DNA of 64,000 nucleotides from Rhodoplanes sp963712435 (GCA_963712435.1 CAVQIB010000003.1:620001-684000); one strand, 5' to 3'. Counted from the stretch's first letter, positions 20,654 to 30,090 are shown. Numbers and translations: made by a program. Notes: generated from the sequence alone by a model not told the origin.

Positions 20654-21025
20654 TCACCGCTGCAGCGCGCGTTGCAGCTCCTCGCGGCTCATCCTGGAGC
20701 GGCCGGGGATGTTGCGCCGCTTCGCCTCGCTATAAAGCGCCGCGCGCGAGTCGCGCCCGCCATTTGCGGTGGGATCGTTGCGGCGGCCTTCCGTTTCGGC
20801 GCGCGCCGTCTCGCCGCGTCGCTCCTTGCGCTTGGTGCGGCGCAGGCTGCGCGCATTGTCCTTCTTGCTCTCGAATTTCGATGCGCCGGCTTCGCGCAGG
20901 CCGATCGCGATCGCCTGGCGCGGGTTCCTGACCTTGCGGCCGCCGCGCATTTTGAGCTCGCCATGCTTGAACTCGTGCATGACGCGCTCAACCGTGTCTT
21001 TCTGAGCCTTGTTCTGTTTCGCCAT
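20654..21025 (-). CDS. DUF6496 family protein with C-terminal Rho-N/SAP-like helix
   Basis: A very basic 123-residue protein. Residues 5-55 (QKDTVERVMHEFKHGELK, RNPRQAIAIGLREAG) match the DUF6496 pattern. The C-terminus ALYSEAKRRNIPGRSRM followed by SREELQRAL resembles the small Rho_N or SAP-like nucleic-acid-binding helix pair. A DNA- or RNA-associated role is an inference from charge and this motif. ATG 21025 starts MAKQNKAQK. Confidence 0.7.
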   Translation of the reverse strand: MAKQNKAQKDTVERVMHEFKHGELKMRGGRKVRNPRQAIAIGLREAGASKFESKKDNARSLRRTKRKERRGETARAETEGRRNDPTANGGRDSRAALYSEAKRRNIPGRSRMSREELQRALQR

Positions 21026-21178
21026 GATGACGCCTCCGCCGATCACGCGATGCTAACCGGCCGGCGTGGGGCCCGGTTCCGCGCGGCGGACGCGTTTGGC
21101 GACGTGAACAAGCGCGCGTCGCGCCGGACGCCGGTCAAACGATTCGAGCGAATGACCGGATCAGATCGGCGTCGCCGT

Positions 21179-21385
21179 TCAGGCGAACTCGATGTCGCCG
21201 TCGACCTCGAAGGCGAGATCGATCCCCTCCAGCGTGATCGTCGCCTTTGCCGGAACCGAGGTGCGCCCCGCGAGCCGGTTGGCGGCTGCGGCGTCACGCA
21301 CCGCCCGCTCGATCTCGCGCTGCGCCGTGACGCCGAGCTTCTTGAGAAATTTCCGCACGCTCAGATTCAGGGCCTCCTCGTCCAT
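21179..21385 (-). CDS. DUF6494 family small protein
   Basis: A 68-residue protein starting MDEEALNLSVRKFLKKLGV, then TAQREIERAVRDA and VPAKATITLEGIDLAFEVDG. The pattern fits the short DUF6494 family of unknown function. It begins inside the 3' end of the upstream methyltransferase frame (about 90 bp overlap), which suggests the methyltransferase stop is misplaced or the genes overlap. Confidence 0.65.
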   Translation of the reverse strand: MDEEALNLSVRKFLKKLGVTAQREIERAVRDAAAANRLAGRTSVPAKATITLEGIDLAFEVDGDIEFA

Positions 21386-22037
21386 CGCCGCTCCTCCGAG
21401 TGTCCTTGCCGAAACGGATGAGTGAGAAATGGCCGAGCGGCGGCATCGGCCGGCGCTCGATCACATGCAGGCCGGGCGAGCGCTCGGCCCAGGCGCGCAG
21501 GCGTTCGAACGGAAATTCCGGCCGCCAGCCCAGTCGGCGCGCCATCGGCGCGAACCATTCCTCGAAGGCGCGCCGCAAGCCGGCCTCCGCGCCGATGTGA
21601 TTGACGAGAACGATCTCGCCGCCCTCCCGCGTCACGCGCGCGAACTCGTCGAGCGTCGCTTCCGGATCGGGCACGGTCGTGATCACATATTGCGCGACCA
21701 CGACATCGAAGTAGCCGTCCGGGAAACCAAGCTGCTCGGCGTCCATGACCGCGAGCGCCTCGACATTGGCGAGCTTGTGCTCGGCGACGCGCTCCTGCGC
21801 CTTGCGCAGCATCGGCTCGGAGATGTCGACCCCGACCAGCCGGTGCGCGCGGGCATAATCGGGCAGCGAAATGCCGGTGCCGACGCCGACTTCGAGGATG
21901 CGCCCGCCGATCCGCTCGGCCGCGGCGATCGCGGCCTTGCGGCCGCGTTCGAACACGCTGCCGAACACGAGATCGTAGACCGGCGCCCAGCGCGCATAGG
22001 CCTTCGCGATCGTTTTCCGGTCGAGTTCTTCCCCCAT
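21294..22037 (-). CDS. pmtA: SAM-dependent methyltransferase, PmtA type (phosphatidylethanolamine N-methyltransferase)
   Basis: Likely methylates phosphatidylethanolamine towards phosphatidylcholine, a major rhizobial membrane lipid. ATG 22037 opens MGEELDRKTIAKAYARWAP. The SAM motif is ILEVGVGTGISLPDY, with motif II around VVVAQYVITTVPDPE and the end PPLGHFSLIRFGKD, a combination typical of the soluble rhizobial PmtA. After FGKD the frame runs on for about 35 unfamiliar residues into the next gene. The true stop may lie near 21400, so either an indel or a real overlap is present. Confidence 0.78.
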   Translation of the reverse strand: MGEELDRKTIAKAYARWAPVYDLVFGSVFERGRKAAIAAAERIGGRILEVGVGTGISLPDYARAHRLVGVDISEPMLRKAQERVAEHKLANVEALAVMDAEQLGFPDGYFDVVVAQYVITTVPDPEATLDEFARVTREGGEIVLVNHIGAEAGLRRAFEEWFAPMARRLGWRPEFPFERLRAWAERSPGLHVIERRPMPPLGHFSLIRFGKDTRRSGDGRGGPESERAEISQEARRHGAARDRAGGA

Positions 22038-22060
22038 CGCCGCCCCCGCCGACCAGTTGC

Positions 22061-23260
22061 TCAGCCGCGCGCCGCAGCCGCCGCCTTGCGCTCTGGCGAG
22101 CGACACGCATCGAACGGCTCGGCCGCCGACGTCACGCTCTTGATGATGCCGCCGCCGAGCACGCGCGCCTGTCCGGCAGGCGCGTCGTAAAAGGCGCAGG
22201 CCTGGCCCGGAGCAACTCCCTCCTCGCCGACCAAAAGCTCGATCTCCACATTCCCGTTGGCGCGCGACAAAAGCGCGGATTGCGGGCGGCGCGTCGAGCG
22301 CACTTTGACGAAGACTTCGAGCCGGTCGACCGCCAACGCCTCTTCTAGCGTGCCCTCGCCGATCCAGTTCACCTCGCGAAGCTGCATGCGGGTGGTGCGC
22401 AAGGCCTCGCGCGGACCGACCACCACCCGCCGCTGCCCGGCTTCGAGCCGCACGACGTAAAGCGGCTCTCCGGCGGCGATGCCGAGCCCGCGGCGCTGGC
22501 CGACGGTGAACCGGATGATTCCGTTGTGCTGGCCGAGCACGCGACCGTGCAGGTCCACGATGTCGCCGGGTTCGGCCGCCCCCGGCAGAAGCCGTTCGAT
22601 GACGTCGGTATAGCGTCCGCTCGGGACGAAGCAGATGTCCTGGCTGTCCGCCTTTTCGGCGACCGGCAGATCGAAGCGGCGGGCGAGTTCGCGCGTCTCC
22701 GCCTTGGTGCGCTCGCCGAGCGGAAAACGCAGAAACTCGAGCTGCTCGCGGGTGGTGGCGAACAGAAAGTAGCTCTGATCCCGATCGTCCTCGCGGGCGC
22801 GATGGAGCGCCCGCGTTCCGTCCTGGCGACGGCGCGAGGCGACATAGTGTCCGGTCGCCAGCACCTGCGCGCCGAGTTCGCGCGCAGTGACCAGGAGGTC
22901 GCGGAACTTGATCGTCTGATTGCAGTCGACGCAGGGGATGGGCGTCTCGCCGCCGACATAGCTCTCGGCGAAACGGTCGATCACCTCCTGCTTGAAGCGG
23001 CTCTCATAGTCGAGCACATAGTGCGGAATGCCGATCTTGGCCGCCACCATGCGCGCGTCGTGAATGTCCTGACCGGCGCAGCATGCGCCCGGCCGATGCG
23101 TCGCCGCCCCGTGGTCGTAAAGCTGCAGCGTCACGCCGACCACGTCATAGCCTTCCGCCTTGAGCAGCGCCGCGGTGACCGAGGAGTCGACCCCGCCCGA
23201 CATGGCGACGACCACGCGGGTGTCCTGCGGCCGGCTTTCGACGTCCAGACTATTGCGCAT
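22061..23260 (-). CDS. mnmA: tRNA-specific 2-thiouridylase MnmA
   Basis: Thiolates U34 of Lys, Glu and Gln tRNAs. The PP-loop is VVVAMSGGVDSSVTAALL. The two catalytic cysteines are in CVDCNQTIKFRDLL and DSQDICFVPSG. Other conserved stretches are ATGHYVA and GIIRFTVGQRRGLGI. It has 399 residues from ATG 23260 (MRNSLDVESRPQD). The divergent neighbour is sciP, a pairing I recall from other Hyphomicrobiales. Confidence 0.94.
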   Translation of the reverse strand: MRNSLDVESRPQDTRVVVAMSGGVDSSVTAALLKAEGYDVVGVTLQLYDHGAATHRPGACCAGQDIHDARMVAAKIGIPHYVLDYESRFKQEVIDRFAESYVGGETPIPCVDCNQTIKFRDLLVTARELGAQVLATGHYVASRRRQDGTRALHRAREDDRDQSYFLFATTREQLEFLRFPLGERTKAETRELARRFDLPVAEKADSQDICFVPSGRYTDVIERLLPGAAEPGDIVDLHGRVLGQHNGIIRFTVGQRRGLGIAAGEPLYVVRLEAGQRRVVVGPREALRTTRMQLREVNWIGEGTLEEALAVDRLEVFVKVRSTRRPQSALLSRANGNVEIELLVGEEGVAPGQACAFYDAPAGQARVLGGGIIKSVTSAAEPFDACRSPERKAAAAARG

Positions 23261-23795
23261 GGCCCACGCGGCGTCCGCCGCACTCCTCGACGACCGCCAC
23301 TCACCCGCGCGGGGGACCAGCGCCGCCGTCACCGTTGCTGTTCGCTCATACTATAGGTGCGCAAGCGCATGCTCGCCAGCGTTCGCAGCGCCCGCGCCGC
23401 CGTCCGCGCCTCTCGCCTGCCGGGCAGGCCGCGCCGCACCCTGTCCAGCCGGCGCGCTAAGTCGATGAATTCGCGCCATTTCGGGCGGAGGCCCGCCTGC
23501 GCATCCACCGATCGGCGACTGTCTTACCGCAATATTAGAAGATACCCAAGTTGGATCAAAGCGCCACCGGCTCGTGCGCGTCCGTGACGCAGAACCGTCG
23601 TTCTCGCTAAGTTCATGCGGGTCAACGAGCTGCGGAGGGCACGCTGCAGTGCGTCCCAATAGGACCGGCCGCGGGTCGAACCGGGGTCCGCCCACCGGGA
23701 ATGTTTTCCCTTTTTTCACGAATGCTTAGGCAAATCTTAAACCGGAGGGCGTAGCGTTTGTGCGTGATCGTTCGTTTAGTCGCGTGAGTTCCTCC
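23261..23795. other. Divergent mnmA/sciP intergenic region
   Basis: About 535 bp with no supported gene. Open frames here (for example 23351-23719 on the minus strand) have no ribosome site or recognisable content. The right part holds the CtrA-like box described separately. The promoter of mnmA must lie on the left side, but I cannot pick out a clear one. Confidence 0.5.
23726..23740 (+). promoter_or_regulatory. CtrA-type box upstream of sciP
   Basis: TTAG-N7-TTAA (TTAGGCAAATCTTAA), one mismatch from the CtrA consensus TTAA-N7-TTAA, 55 bp before the sciP ATG. In Caulobacter, sciP is a CtrA-activated gene whose product represses CtrA targets, so a box exactly here makes biological sense. Confidence 0.55.
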
Positions 23796-24071
23796 ATGAC
23801 AGAGCCCCATCGGCCGAGGGTGAAGTACGTCATCGGGCCGGACGGCAGCCCGCTTACCATCGCTGATCTGCCCGCGCCGGGAACCAAGCGCTGGGTGATC
23901 CGCCGAAAAGCCGAAGTCGTCGCAGCCGTGCGCGGCGGCCTCCTGTCGCTCGAGGAGGCCTGCAGCCGATATACGCTCACGGTCGAGGAATTCCTCGCCT
24001 GGCAGTATTCGATCGAGCGCCACGGCCTCGCGGGGCTGCGCACTACGCGGCTGCAGCAATACAGGCAGTGA
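23796..24071 (+). CDS. sciP: CtrA inhibitor SciP (DUF1153)
   Basis: A 91-residue helix-turn-helix protein that binds CtrA in Caulobacter and blocks activation of CtrA-dependent promoters. It shows the strongly conserved VKYVIGPDGSPLTIADLP, TKRWVIRRKAEVVAAV and EEACSRYTLTVEEFLAWQ. ATG 23796 is chosen from homologues, though upstream in-frame starts exist. The CtrA-type box upstream supports its placement in the CtrA circuit. A Rho-independent terminator lies 170 bp downstream. Confidence 0.92.
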   Translation: MTEPHRPRVKYVIGPDGSPLTIADLPAPGTKRWVIRRKAEVVAAVRGGLLSLEEACSRYTLTVEEFLAWQYSIERHGLAGLRTTRLQQYRQ

Positions 24072-24150
24072 GGCAGCGCCCCTGCTCCCACGCACAATGC
24101 CGGCGTTTTCCACAGCCGAAGATTTTCGTAAAAAGTGGTGGAACCAAATG

Positions 24151-24270
24151 GTCCGACCGGAATTGTTGCTATGTCGGACAGGTTACCCCCCAGCCCCCCA
24201 ATCTGTTCGACATCGCCGTCGGTCTCAGGACCGGTTGGCGTAAGGCCGCCTCTGGCGGCCTTTTTCTTTT
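24151..24270 (+). ncRNA. Candidate small RNA with C-rich loop
   Basis: It opens with a 7-bp hairpin (GTCCGAC at 24151-24157 with GTCGGAC at 24173-24179), then has a single-stranded-looking C-rich stretch ACCCCCCAGCCCCCC near 24185-24199, a weak stem around CGGTCTCAGGACCG, and ends at a textbook terminator. C-rich loops that pair with ribosome sites occur in several rhizobial sRNAs. It could instead be the 3' UTR of sciP. Confidence 0.3.
24242..24270 (+). terminator. Rho-independent terminator
   Basis: Stem AAGGCCGCC (24242-24250), loop TCT, stem GGCGGCCTT (24254-24262), followed by a T-run (TTTTTCTTTT). This is among the clearest intrinsic terminators in the window. It ends the sciP transcript or a small RNA. 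Confidence 0.85.
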
Positions 24271-24574
24271 TCCGATCTTTCTCTTTCCGATCTCACTCGG
24301 TGAATTCCTGGACGCGGCGCGCCGCGTGTCGGGGACCCGTGCGCACACATGGATACCGTTTCTGCCGGGGGAAAAAACGCGGCCGTGCATTACCGGCAGC
24401 AACGTCCTTTACGCAACTCAATCCTGCCACCATGATCCGGATGCTGATCATGCGGGGCGAATCACCCGGCTCCTTCGCCGCCAGCGTGGCGTGGTCGTGC
24501 TCGGCGGGGCGTGAGCGCCGGTCCGAGCGTGAGCCGCGACATCATTTCCGGAGCTGCGAGCAGCAAGGAACGCC

Positions 24575-25288
24575 GTGTCAACAGAAGTTCGCCCGCGTCC
24601 GGTTCGTTTCCGCGGCCGATCCTATCTCGCCTTTTCGCTCGCGCCCGAGCCGCCGATAGCCGACTGGCTTATCGATCTCGACGCCGCGATCAGCCGCTCT
24701 TCGGGATTTTTCGTCGGCCGACCGGCGGTGCTCGATCTGGCCCATACGGCGCTGAGCCAGTCCGCCATCGCGCTTCTGATCCAGGAGTTGGAGTCGCGCG
24801 ACATCCGCATCATGGGGATCGAAGGCGCGGAGTCCGCCGATCTCGGCCCCGGACTGCCGCCCCTCTTGACCAGCGGCCGCCCAGCTTCCGGCGGCGAACT
24901 TGTCCGCGCGGCGCCCGAGGTCAAGGACAAGCCGGCGCCGAAAGCGCCCGAACCGCCGCCGAGCTCGCTGCTTGTGGAGACCCCGGTCCGCTCCGGTCAG
25001 ACCATCTACAATCCGAACGGCGACGTGGTCGTGCTCGGTTCGGTCGGCTCCGGGGCGGAGGTGGTGGCGGGCGGCTCGATCCACATCTACGGCGCGCTGC
25101 GCGGACGCGCGATGGCCGGGGCGAGCGGCAACGCCAAGGCGCGCATTTTCTGCCGGAGGATCGAGGCCGAGCTGCTGGCGATCGGCGGCTACTACCGCAC
25201 GGTGGACGACCTGGAAGACGACCTGCGGAACCGGCCGGTGCAGGCTTGGCTCGACGGAAATGCGATGCTGATTGCAGCCCTCGACTAG
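24575..25288 (+). CDS. minC: Septum site-determining protein MinC
   Basis: FtsZ polymerisation inhibitor recruited to the membrane by MinD. The N-terminal domain starts RPVRFRGRSYLAFSLAPEPP. The C-terminal beta-helix domain has the Gly-rich repeats NGDVVVLGSVGSGAEVVAGG and SIHIYGALRGRAMAGASGN, and IEAELLAIGGYY. GTG 24575 follows AAGGAA by four bases. It is the first gene of minCDE, with minD starting 21 bp downstream. Confidence 0.94.
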   Translation: MSTEVRPRPVRFRGRSYLAFSLAPEPPIADWLIDLDAAISRSSGFFVGRPAVLDLAHTALSQSAIALLIQELESRDIRIMGIEGAESADLGPGLPPLLTSGRPASGGELVRAAPEVKDKPAPKAPEPPPSSLLVETPVRSGQTIYNPNGDVVVLGSVGSGAEVVAGGSIHIYGALRGRAMAGASGNAKARIFCRRIEAELLAIGGYYRTVDDLEDDLRNRPVQAWLDGNAMLIAALD

Positions 25289-25309
25289 AGCAGCGGAGAA
25301 GGAACGAAC

Positions 25310-26125
25310 ATGGCTAAGGTTGTCGTCGTGACATCCGGCAAGGGCGGGGTGGGCAAGACCACGTCCACCGCTGGCCTGGGGACGGCGCTCGCGCAGTCCG
25401 GACAGAACGTCGTGGTCGTGGATTTCGATGTCGGGCTGCGCAATCTCGACCTCGTGCTCGGCGCCGAGCGCCGGGTGGTGTTCGACTTCATCAATGTCGT
25501 CCAGGGGGCGGTCAAGCTGCACCAGGCCCTCATTCGCGACAAGCGGGTCGAGACGCTGTGGCTCCTGCCCGCCTCGCAGACGCGCGACAAGGACTCGTTG
25601 AGCGACGAGGGCGTGGCGCGGGTGATCGCCGAGCTGCGCACGCGATTCGATTGGATCCTGTGCGACAGCCCGGCCGGCATCGAACGCGGCGCGACGCTCG
25701 CCATGCGGCACGCCGACGCGGCGGTGATCGTCACCAATCCGGAAGTCTCGTCGGTGCGCGATTCCGACCGCATCATCGGGCTGCTCGATTCGAAGACGGA
25801 AAAGGCCGAACGCGGCGAGCGGATCGACAAGCACATCCTCATTACGCGCTATGACGCGGGTCGCGCGTCGCGCGGCGAGATGCTCAACATCAGCGATGTG
25901 CTGGAAATCCTCTCCCTGCCGCTGCTCGGCATCATTCCGGAGAGCGAGGAGGTGCTGCGCGCCTCGAATCTCGGCACCCCGGTCGTCCTCAACAATCCGG
26001 CCAGCCCGCCGGCGCGCGCCTATCTCGAAGCGGCGCGGCGCCTCATGGGCGAGCAGCTGGACGTCAAGGTCCCGAGCGAAAAGCGGGGATTGTTCACGAA
26101 GCTGTTCGGACGGAGAGCGGCATGA
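25310..26125 (+). CDS. minD: Septum site-determining ATPase MinD
   Basis: ParA-like ATPase that binds the membrane, carries MinC and oscillates under MinE. It has the deviant Walker A VTSGKGGVGKTTSTAGLG, switch VVDFDVGLRNLDLVLG, and the DSPAGIERGATLA motif. The C-terminal amphipathic helix is KKRGLF-like (PSEKRGLFTKLFGRRAA). It has 271 residues from ATG 25310, which is preceded by GGAGAAGGAA. The stop overlaps the minE start by ATGA. Confidence 0.97.
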   Translation: MAKVVVVTSGKGGVGKTTSTAGLGTALAQSGQNVVVVDFDVGLRNLDLVLGAERRVVFDFINVVQGAVKLHQALIRDKRVETLWLLPASQTRDKDSLSDEGVARVIAELRTRFDWILCDSPAGIERGATLAMRHADAAVIVTNPEVSSVRDSDRIIGLLDSKTEKAERGERIDKHILITRYDAGRASRGEMLNISDVLEILSLPLLGIIPESEEVLRASNLGTPVVLNNPASPPARAYLEAARRLMGEQLDVKVPSEKRGLFTKLFGRRAA

Positions 26126-26391
26126 ACTGGTCGCTATTCTTCAGGCGAAGCAACTCGGCGCCGGTGGCGCGCGAACGTTTGCAGATTCTTCTCGCACACG
26201 AACGATCGGCGCTCGGCCGCTCCAACCTGATCGCCGTGCTGAAGGAAGAAATCCTGGCCGCGATCTCGCGGCATGTCGCCGTCGAGGCGGACAAGGTGCA
26301 GGTAAAAATGGATCGCGGGGCTGCGGTCTCCACGCTCGAAATCGAGGTCGAGATTCCCAATCTCACGACCGCGCTCGCGGCGAATTCCTGA
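26122..26391 (+). CDS. minE: Cell division topological specificity factor MinE
   Basis: Stimulates MinD ATPase and sets division-site placement. The 89-residue protein has the N-terminal membrane-targeting stretch MNWSLFFRRSNSAPVA, the MinD-contact helix RERLQILLAHERSA, and a C-terminal dimer domain ending EIEVEIPNL. Its ATG overlaps the minD stop, so the two are translationally coupled. Confidence 0.95.
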   Translation: MNWSLFFRRSNSAPVARERLQILLAHERSALGRSNLIAVLKEEILAAISRHVAVEADKVQVKMDRGAAVSTLEIEVEIPNLTTALAANS

Positions 26392-26443
26392 GCCTGCTTC
26401 ACCGTGCGGTTGGCGAATGCGCCGGCCGCGGCAGCCGGGCGCA

Positions 26444-26668
26444 TCAGCGCCGCATCACGTCCTGCACGCATCCTTCGAGCGCGAGGTATCGCTGCGGCCA
26501 GCCGCGGTACTTCGGCAGATGCGCCAGCCTTGCATTGCATTCGGCATAGGCGCGCCGGAGCGCCGCTTCGCTCGGCGGCGAATGGTAGTAAGCGGCGTCG
26601 GCCGGCGTCGGGCCGGCGACTATCACGCCGCTTGCCGCCAAGGCCAGAGCCAGTGATCGCAGCGACAT
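26444..26668 (-). CDS. Small secreted protein, unknown
   Basis: A 74-residue protein with a signal peptide (SLALALAASGVIVAG, cut near ADAA). The mature part is about 48 residues with two cysteines (AECNARL and EGCVQDV) that could form one disulfide in the periplasm. I recognise no family. The ATG at 26668 has AGGAGG upstream. It is convergent with minE. Confidence 0.6.
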   Translation of the reverse strand: MSLRSLALALAASGVIVAGPTPADAAYYHSPPSEAALRRAYAECNARLAHLPKYRGWPQRYLALEGCVQDVMRR

Positions 26669-26743
26669 CGTCCGTCCTCCTTGTGAGAGTTGCCGGCAGA
26701 TCGACGTGACAGCTCGTCTGCACGGAGGCTTAGATCAAGCCAG

Positions 26744-27226
26744 ATGATCATCGGCACGGCAGGTTCCGAAGACAAGGAGGCGATCTGGCGCATCCTCGAA
26801 CCGATCATCCGCGCCGCGGAGACCTACCCGCTGCCGCGCGACCTGGAGCGGGAGGCGGCGCTCGCCTACTGGCTTGCGCCGCAGCACGAGGTGTTCATCG
26901 CCGTCGAGAATAGCGAGATCGTCGGGACCTATTATCTGCGCGCGAACAATGCGGGCGGCGGGGCGCATGTCGCCAATTGCGGCTACATGGTCGCGGAGCA
27001 CGCGACGGGCCGCGGCGTCGCCCGGGCGATGTGCGCGCATTCGCTCGTGCGCGCCAAGGAACGCGGCTTCCGCGCCATGCAGTTCAATTTCGTGGTCGCG
27101 ACCAACGCGCGCGCCATCCATCTCTGGCAGGCGATGGGCTTTGCGATCGTCGGCCGATTGCCGGGCGCCTTCGCCCATCCGACGCAGGGCTATGTCGACG
27201 CGCTCGTGATGTGGCGGGAGCTGTGA
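26744..27226 (+). CDS. GNAT family N-acetyltransferase
   Basis: Acetyl-CoA-dependent transferase of about 160 residues. The core has VGTYYLRANNAGGGAHV, the acetyl-CoA loop EHATGRGVARAMCAH, and NARAIHLWQAMGFAIVGRLPGAF, the standard GNAT C-terminal motif. ATG 26744 opens MIIGTAGSEDKEAIW. No partner indicates a substrate; relatives are annotated as toxin- or amino-acid acetyltransferases without proof. Confidence 0.82.
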   Translation: MIIGTAGSEDKEAIWRILEPIIRAAETYPLPRDLEREAALAYWLAPQHEVFIAVENSEIVGTYYLRANNAGGGAHVANCGYMVAEHATGRGVARAMCAHSLVRAKERGFRAMQFNFVVATNARAIHLWQAMGFAIVGRLPGAFAHPTQGYVDALVMWREL

Positions 27227-27253
27227 AGCGATTCGACGCGCAATGCGTGTCGA

Positions 27254-27359
27254 CCTCATGGTGAGGAGGCCGCGCAGCGGCCGTCTCGAACCATGAGGTT
27301 CGGTGCGGGGGCCGACCCGTCCTTCGAGACGCGCCCTTCGGGCGCTCCTCAGGACGAGG
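27254..27359. repeat. Intergenic palindromic repeat, family A, copy 2
   Basis: CCTCATGGTGAGGAGGCCG, then CCGTCTCGAACCATGAGG, then CCTTCGAGACGCGCCC and CTCCTCAGGACGAGG. It matches the copy at 1226-1310 in order and sequence, and sits in a noncoding gap before the convergent leuA end. It may act as a transcript-stabilising or terminating hairpin. Confidence 0.6.
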
Positions 27360-27380
27360 CGGATTACCGATCGAGCCCGC

Positions 27381-28943
<1,563 letters not shown>

Positions 28944-29006
28944 GGGAAGGTCCTTCTCTGATCCTGAGCCCTCTAGGCGGGCGCTCCTGGGTTCCATCGC
29001 TTCGAT

Positions 29007-29050
29007 CCCCTGAGCGCCCTGGCGCAGAACGCCCGGCCGGCCCTCAGGGG
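29007..29050 (-). promoter_or_regulatory. Inverted repeat after leuA leader peptide (candidate attenuator)
   Basis: CCCCTGAG (29007-29014) pairs with CTCAGGGG (29043-29050), enclosing an inner GGCG/CGCC stem. The upstream arm covers the leader stop codon, so a ribosome stalled at the Leu codons or finishing the leader would change folding. No U-run follows, so it is not a classic intrinsic terminator. Confidence 0.45.
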
Positions 29051-29145
29051 CTGGTAAGCAGAAGGAGGCTCCCCGGAATGAGGGCGGCCGCGGGAAGGGC
29101 CGAATCGGCCCCCCGCAGAATCGCGCGATCGATGCGCGTCGTCAT
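29044..29145 (-). CDS. leuA leader peptide with four consecutive leucine codons
   Basis: A 33-codon frame, MTTRIDRAILRGADSAL followed by PAAALIPGSLLLLTSP. The four Leu codons (CTC CTT CTG CTT) sit five to eight codons before the stop, the expected place for ribosome stalling when charged tRNA-Leu is scarce. GAGGGTG stands before the ATG. The leader stop at 29044 is 101 bp upstream of leuA. A regulatory, not enzymatic, product. Confidence 0.7.
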   Translation of the reverse strand: MTTRIDRAILRGADSALPAAALIPGSLLLLTSP

Positions 29146-30044
29146 GCCATCACCCTCGTCGTCGCCCGCCTTGGGTCGCCGCGAGATGACGGGCGGACCA
29201 ACAGGCGCAGGCCGATTTATGTAACGGGTACGCCGAAGAAGGGCAAGAGCGCGCCCCGAACGGTTTGCGCGGCCAGCAGCCTTGCGGGAGCCGCTCGCGC
29301 TTGTCCACCAGCGCCCGCTGGTTGATTCCACGTGCGGCGCCCTTCTTCTCCCTCGTCATTGCCGGGCCGCCGCTGAAAGCGCATGACCCGGCTATCCAAC
29401 GGCGAGCCCGCTCATTCAGAACGCGCGGCATGGACCGCCGGATCAAGTCCGGTTCAGCCAACCTACACCTCTCCCCGATGGGGAGAGGTCGAATTCGGAG
29501 CGCAGCGAGGAATTCGGGTGAGGGGGGATTCGGACTGGCAAACACATGGCCCCTCACCCGGCTCGCATCCCGTTGCACGCGATGCTCGCCGACCTCTCCC
29601 CAACGGGGCGAGGTGAAAAGGACACGTGAACAGCGGATTGCCCGAAGGATATCGTTCAAAGCGCCCTGGATCAGTTCCTACTCTTGTCCGCCATCGCGCG
29701 CTGCTTTATTCTACGTGCGCCTCTTCTCCCTCATCATTGCCGGGCCGCGCTGAAAGCGCATGACCCGGCTATCAACGGCGAGCCCGCTCATTCAGAACGC
29801 GCAGCATGGACCGCCGGATCAAGTCCGGTTCAGCCAACCTACACCTCTCCCCAATGGGGAGAGGTCGAATTCCGAGCGCAGCGAGGAATTCGGGTGAGGG
29901 GGGTCGGACTGGCAAACACATGGCCCCTCACCCAGCTCGCATTCCGTTGCACGCGATGCTCGCCGACATCTCCCCAACGGGGCGAGGTGAAAAGGACACG
30001 TGAACAGCGGATTGCCCGAAGGATATCGTTCAAAGCGCCGCCGC
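29146..30044. other. leuA-ilvC intergenic region, mostly tandem repeats
   Basis: About 900 bp with no protein gene supported. The left 150 bp (29146-29300) shows nothing specific; the leuA leader promoter should be here. From about 29300 rightward it is a tandem array described separately. Open frames here are repeat readings. Confidence 0.6.
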
Positions 30045-30090
30045 TCAGTTCCTACTCTTGTCGACCATCGCGCGCTGCTTGATCCACGGC
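29300..30090. repeat. Tandem array (about 375 bp period) containing copies of the ilvC 3' end
   Basis: Two near-identical units repeat with an offset of 374-378 bp: CGTCATTGCCGGGCC at 29354 and its near-copy (one base changed) at 29732, a TCAGTTCCTACTCTTGTC at 29671 and 30045. Each unit has a CTCTCCCC/GGGGAGAGG palindrome and GAATTCGGGTGAGGGGG. At 29671-29714 the minus strand reads IKQRAMADKSRN-stop, nearly identical to the real ilvC tail at 30045. A more degenerate copy at 29300-29332 reads INQRALVDKRE. Confidence 0.8.

Larger units (their letters stand above)
24072..24574. other. sciP-minC intergenic region with possible small RNA
   Basis: About 500 bp with no supported protein gene. It holds a stem-rich segment ending in a strong terminator (24242-24270), described separately. 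The rest (24280-24560) is lower in obvious structure; a small palindrome around GATGCTGATCATG lies near 24435. The minC promoter should be here but is not clear. Confidence 0.5.

Noticed and set aside
23351..23719. Minus-strand 122-codon frame between mnmA and sciP
   Set aside because: No ribosome site or known motif; it crosses the likely promoters of both flanking genes.
29150..30033. Several ORFs of 60-170 codons between leuA and ilvC
   Set aside because: They are readings of the tandem repeat array and palindromes; the only meaningful segments are the ilvC tail copies.
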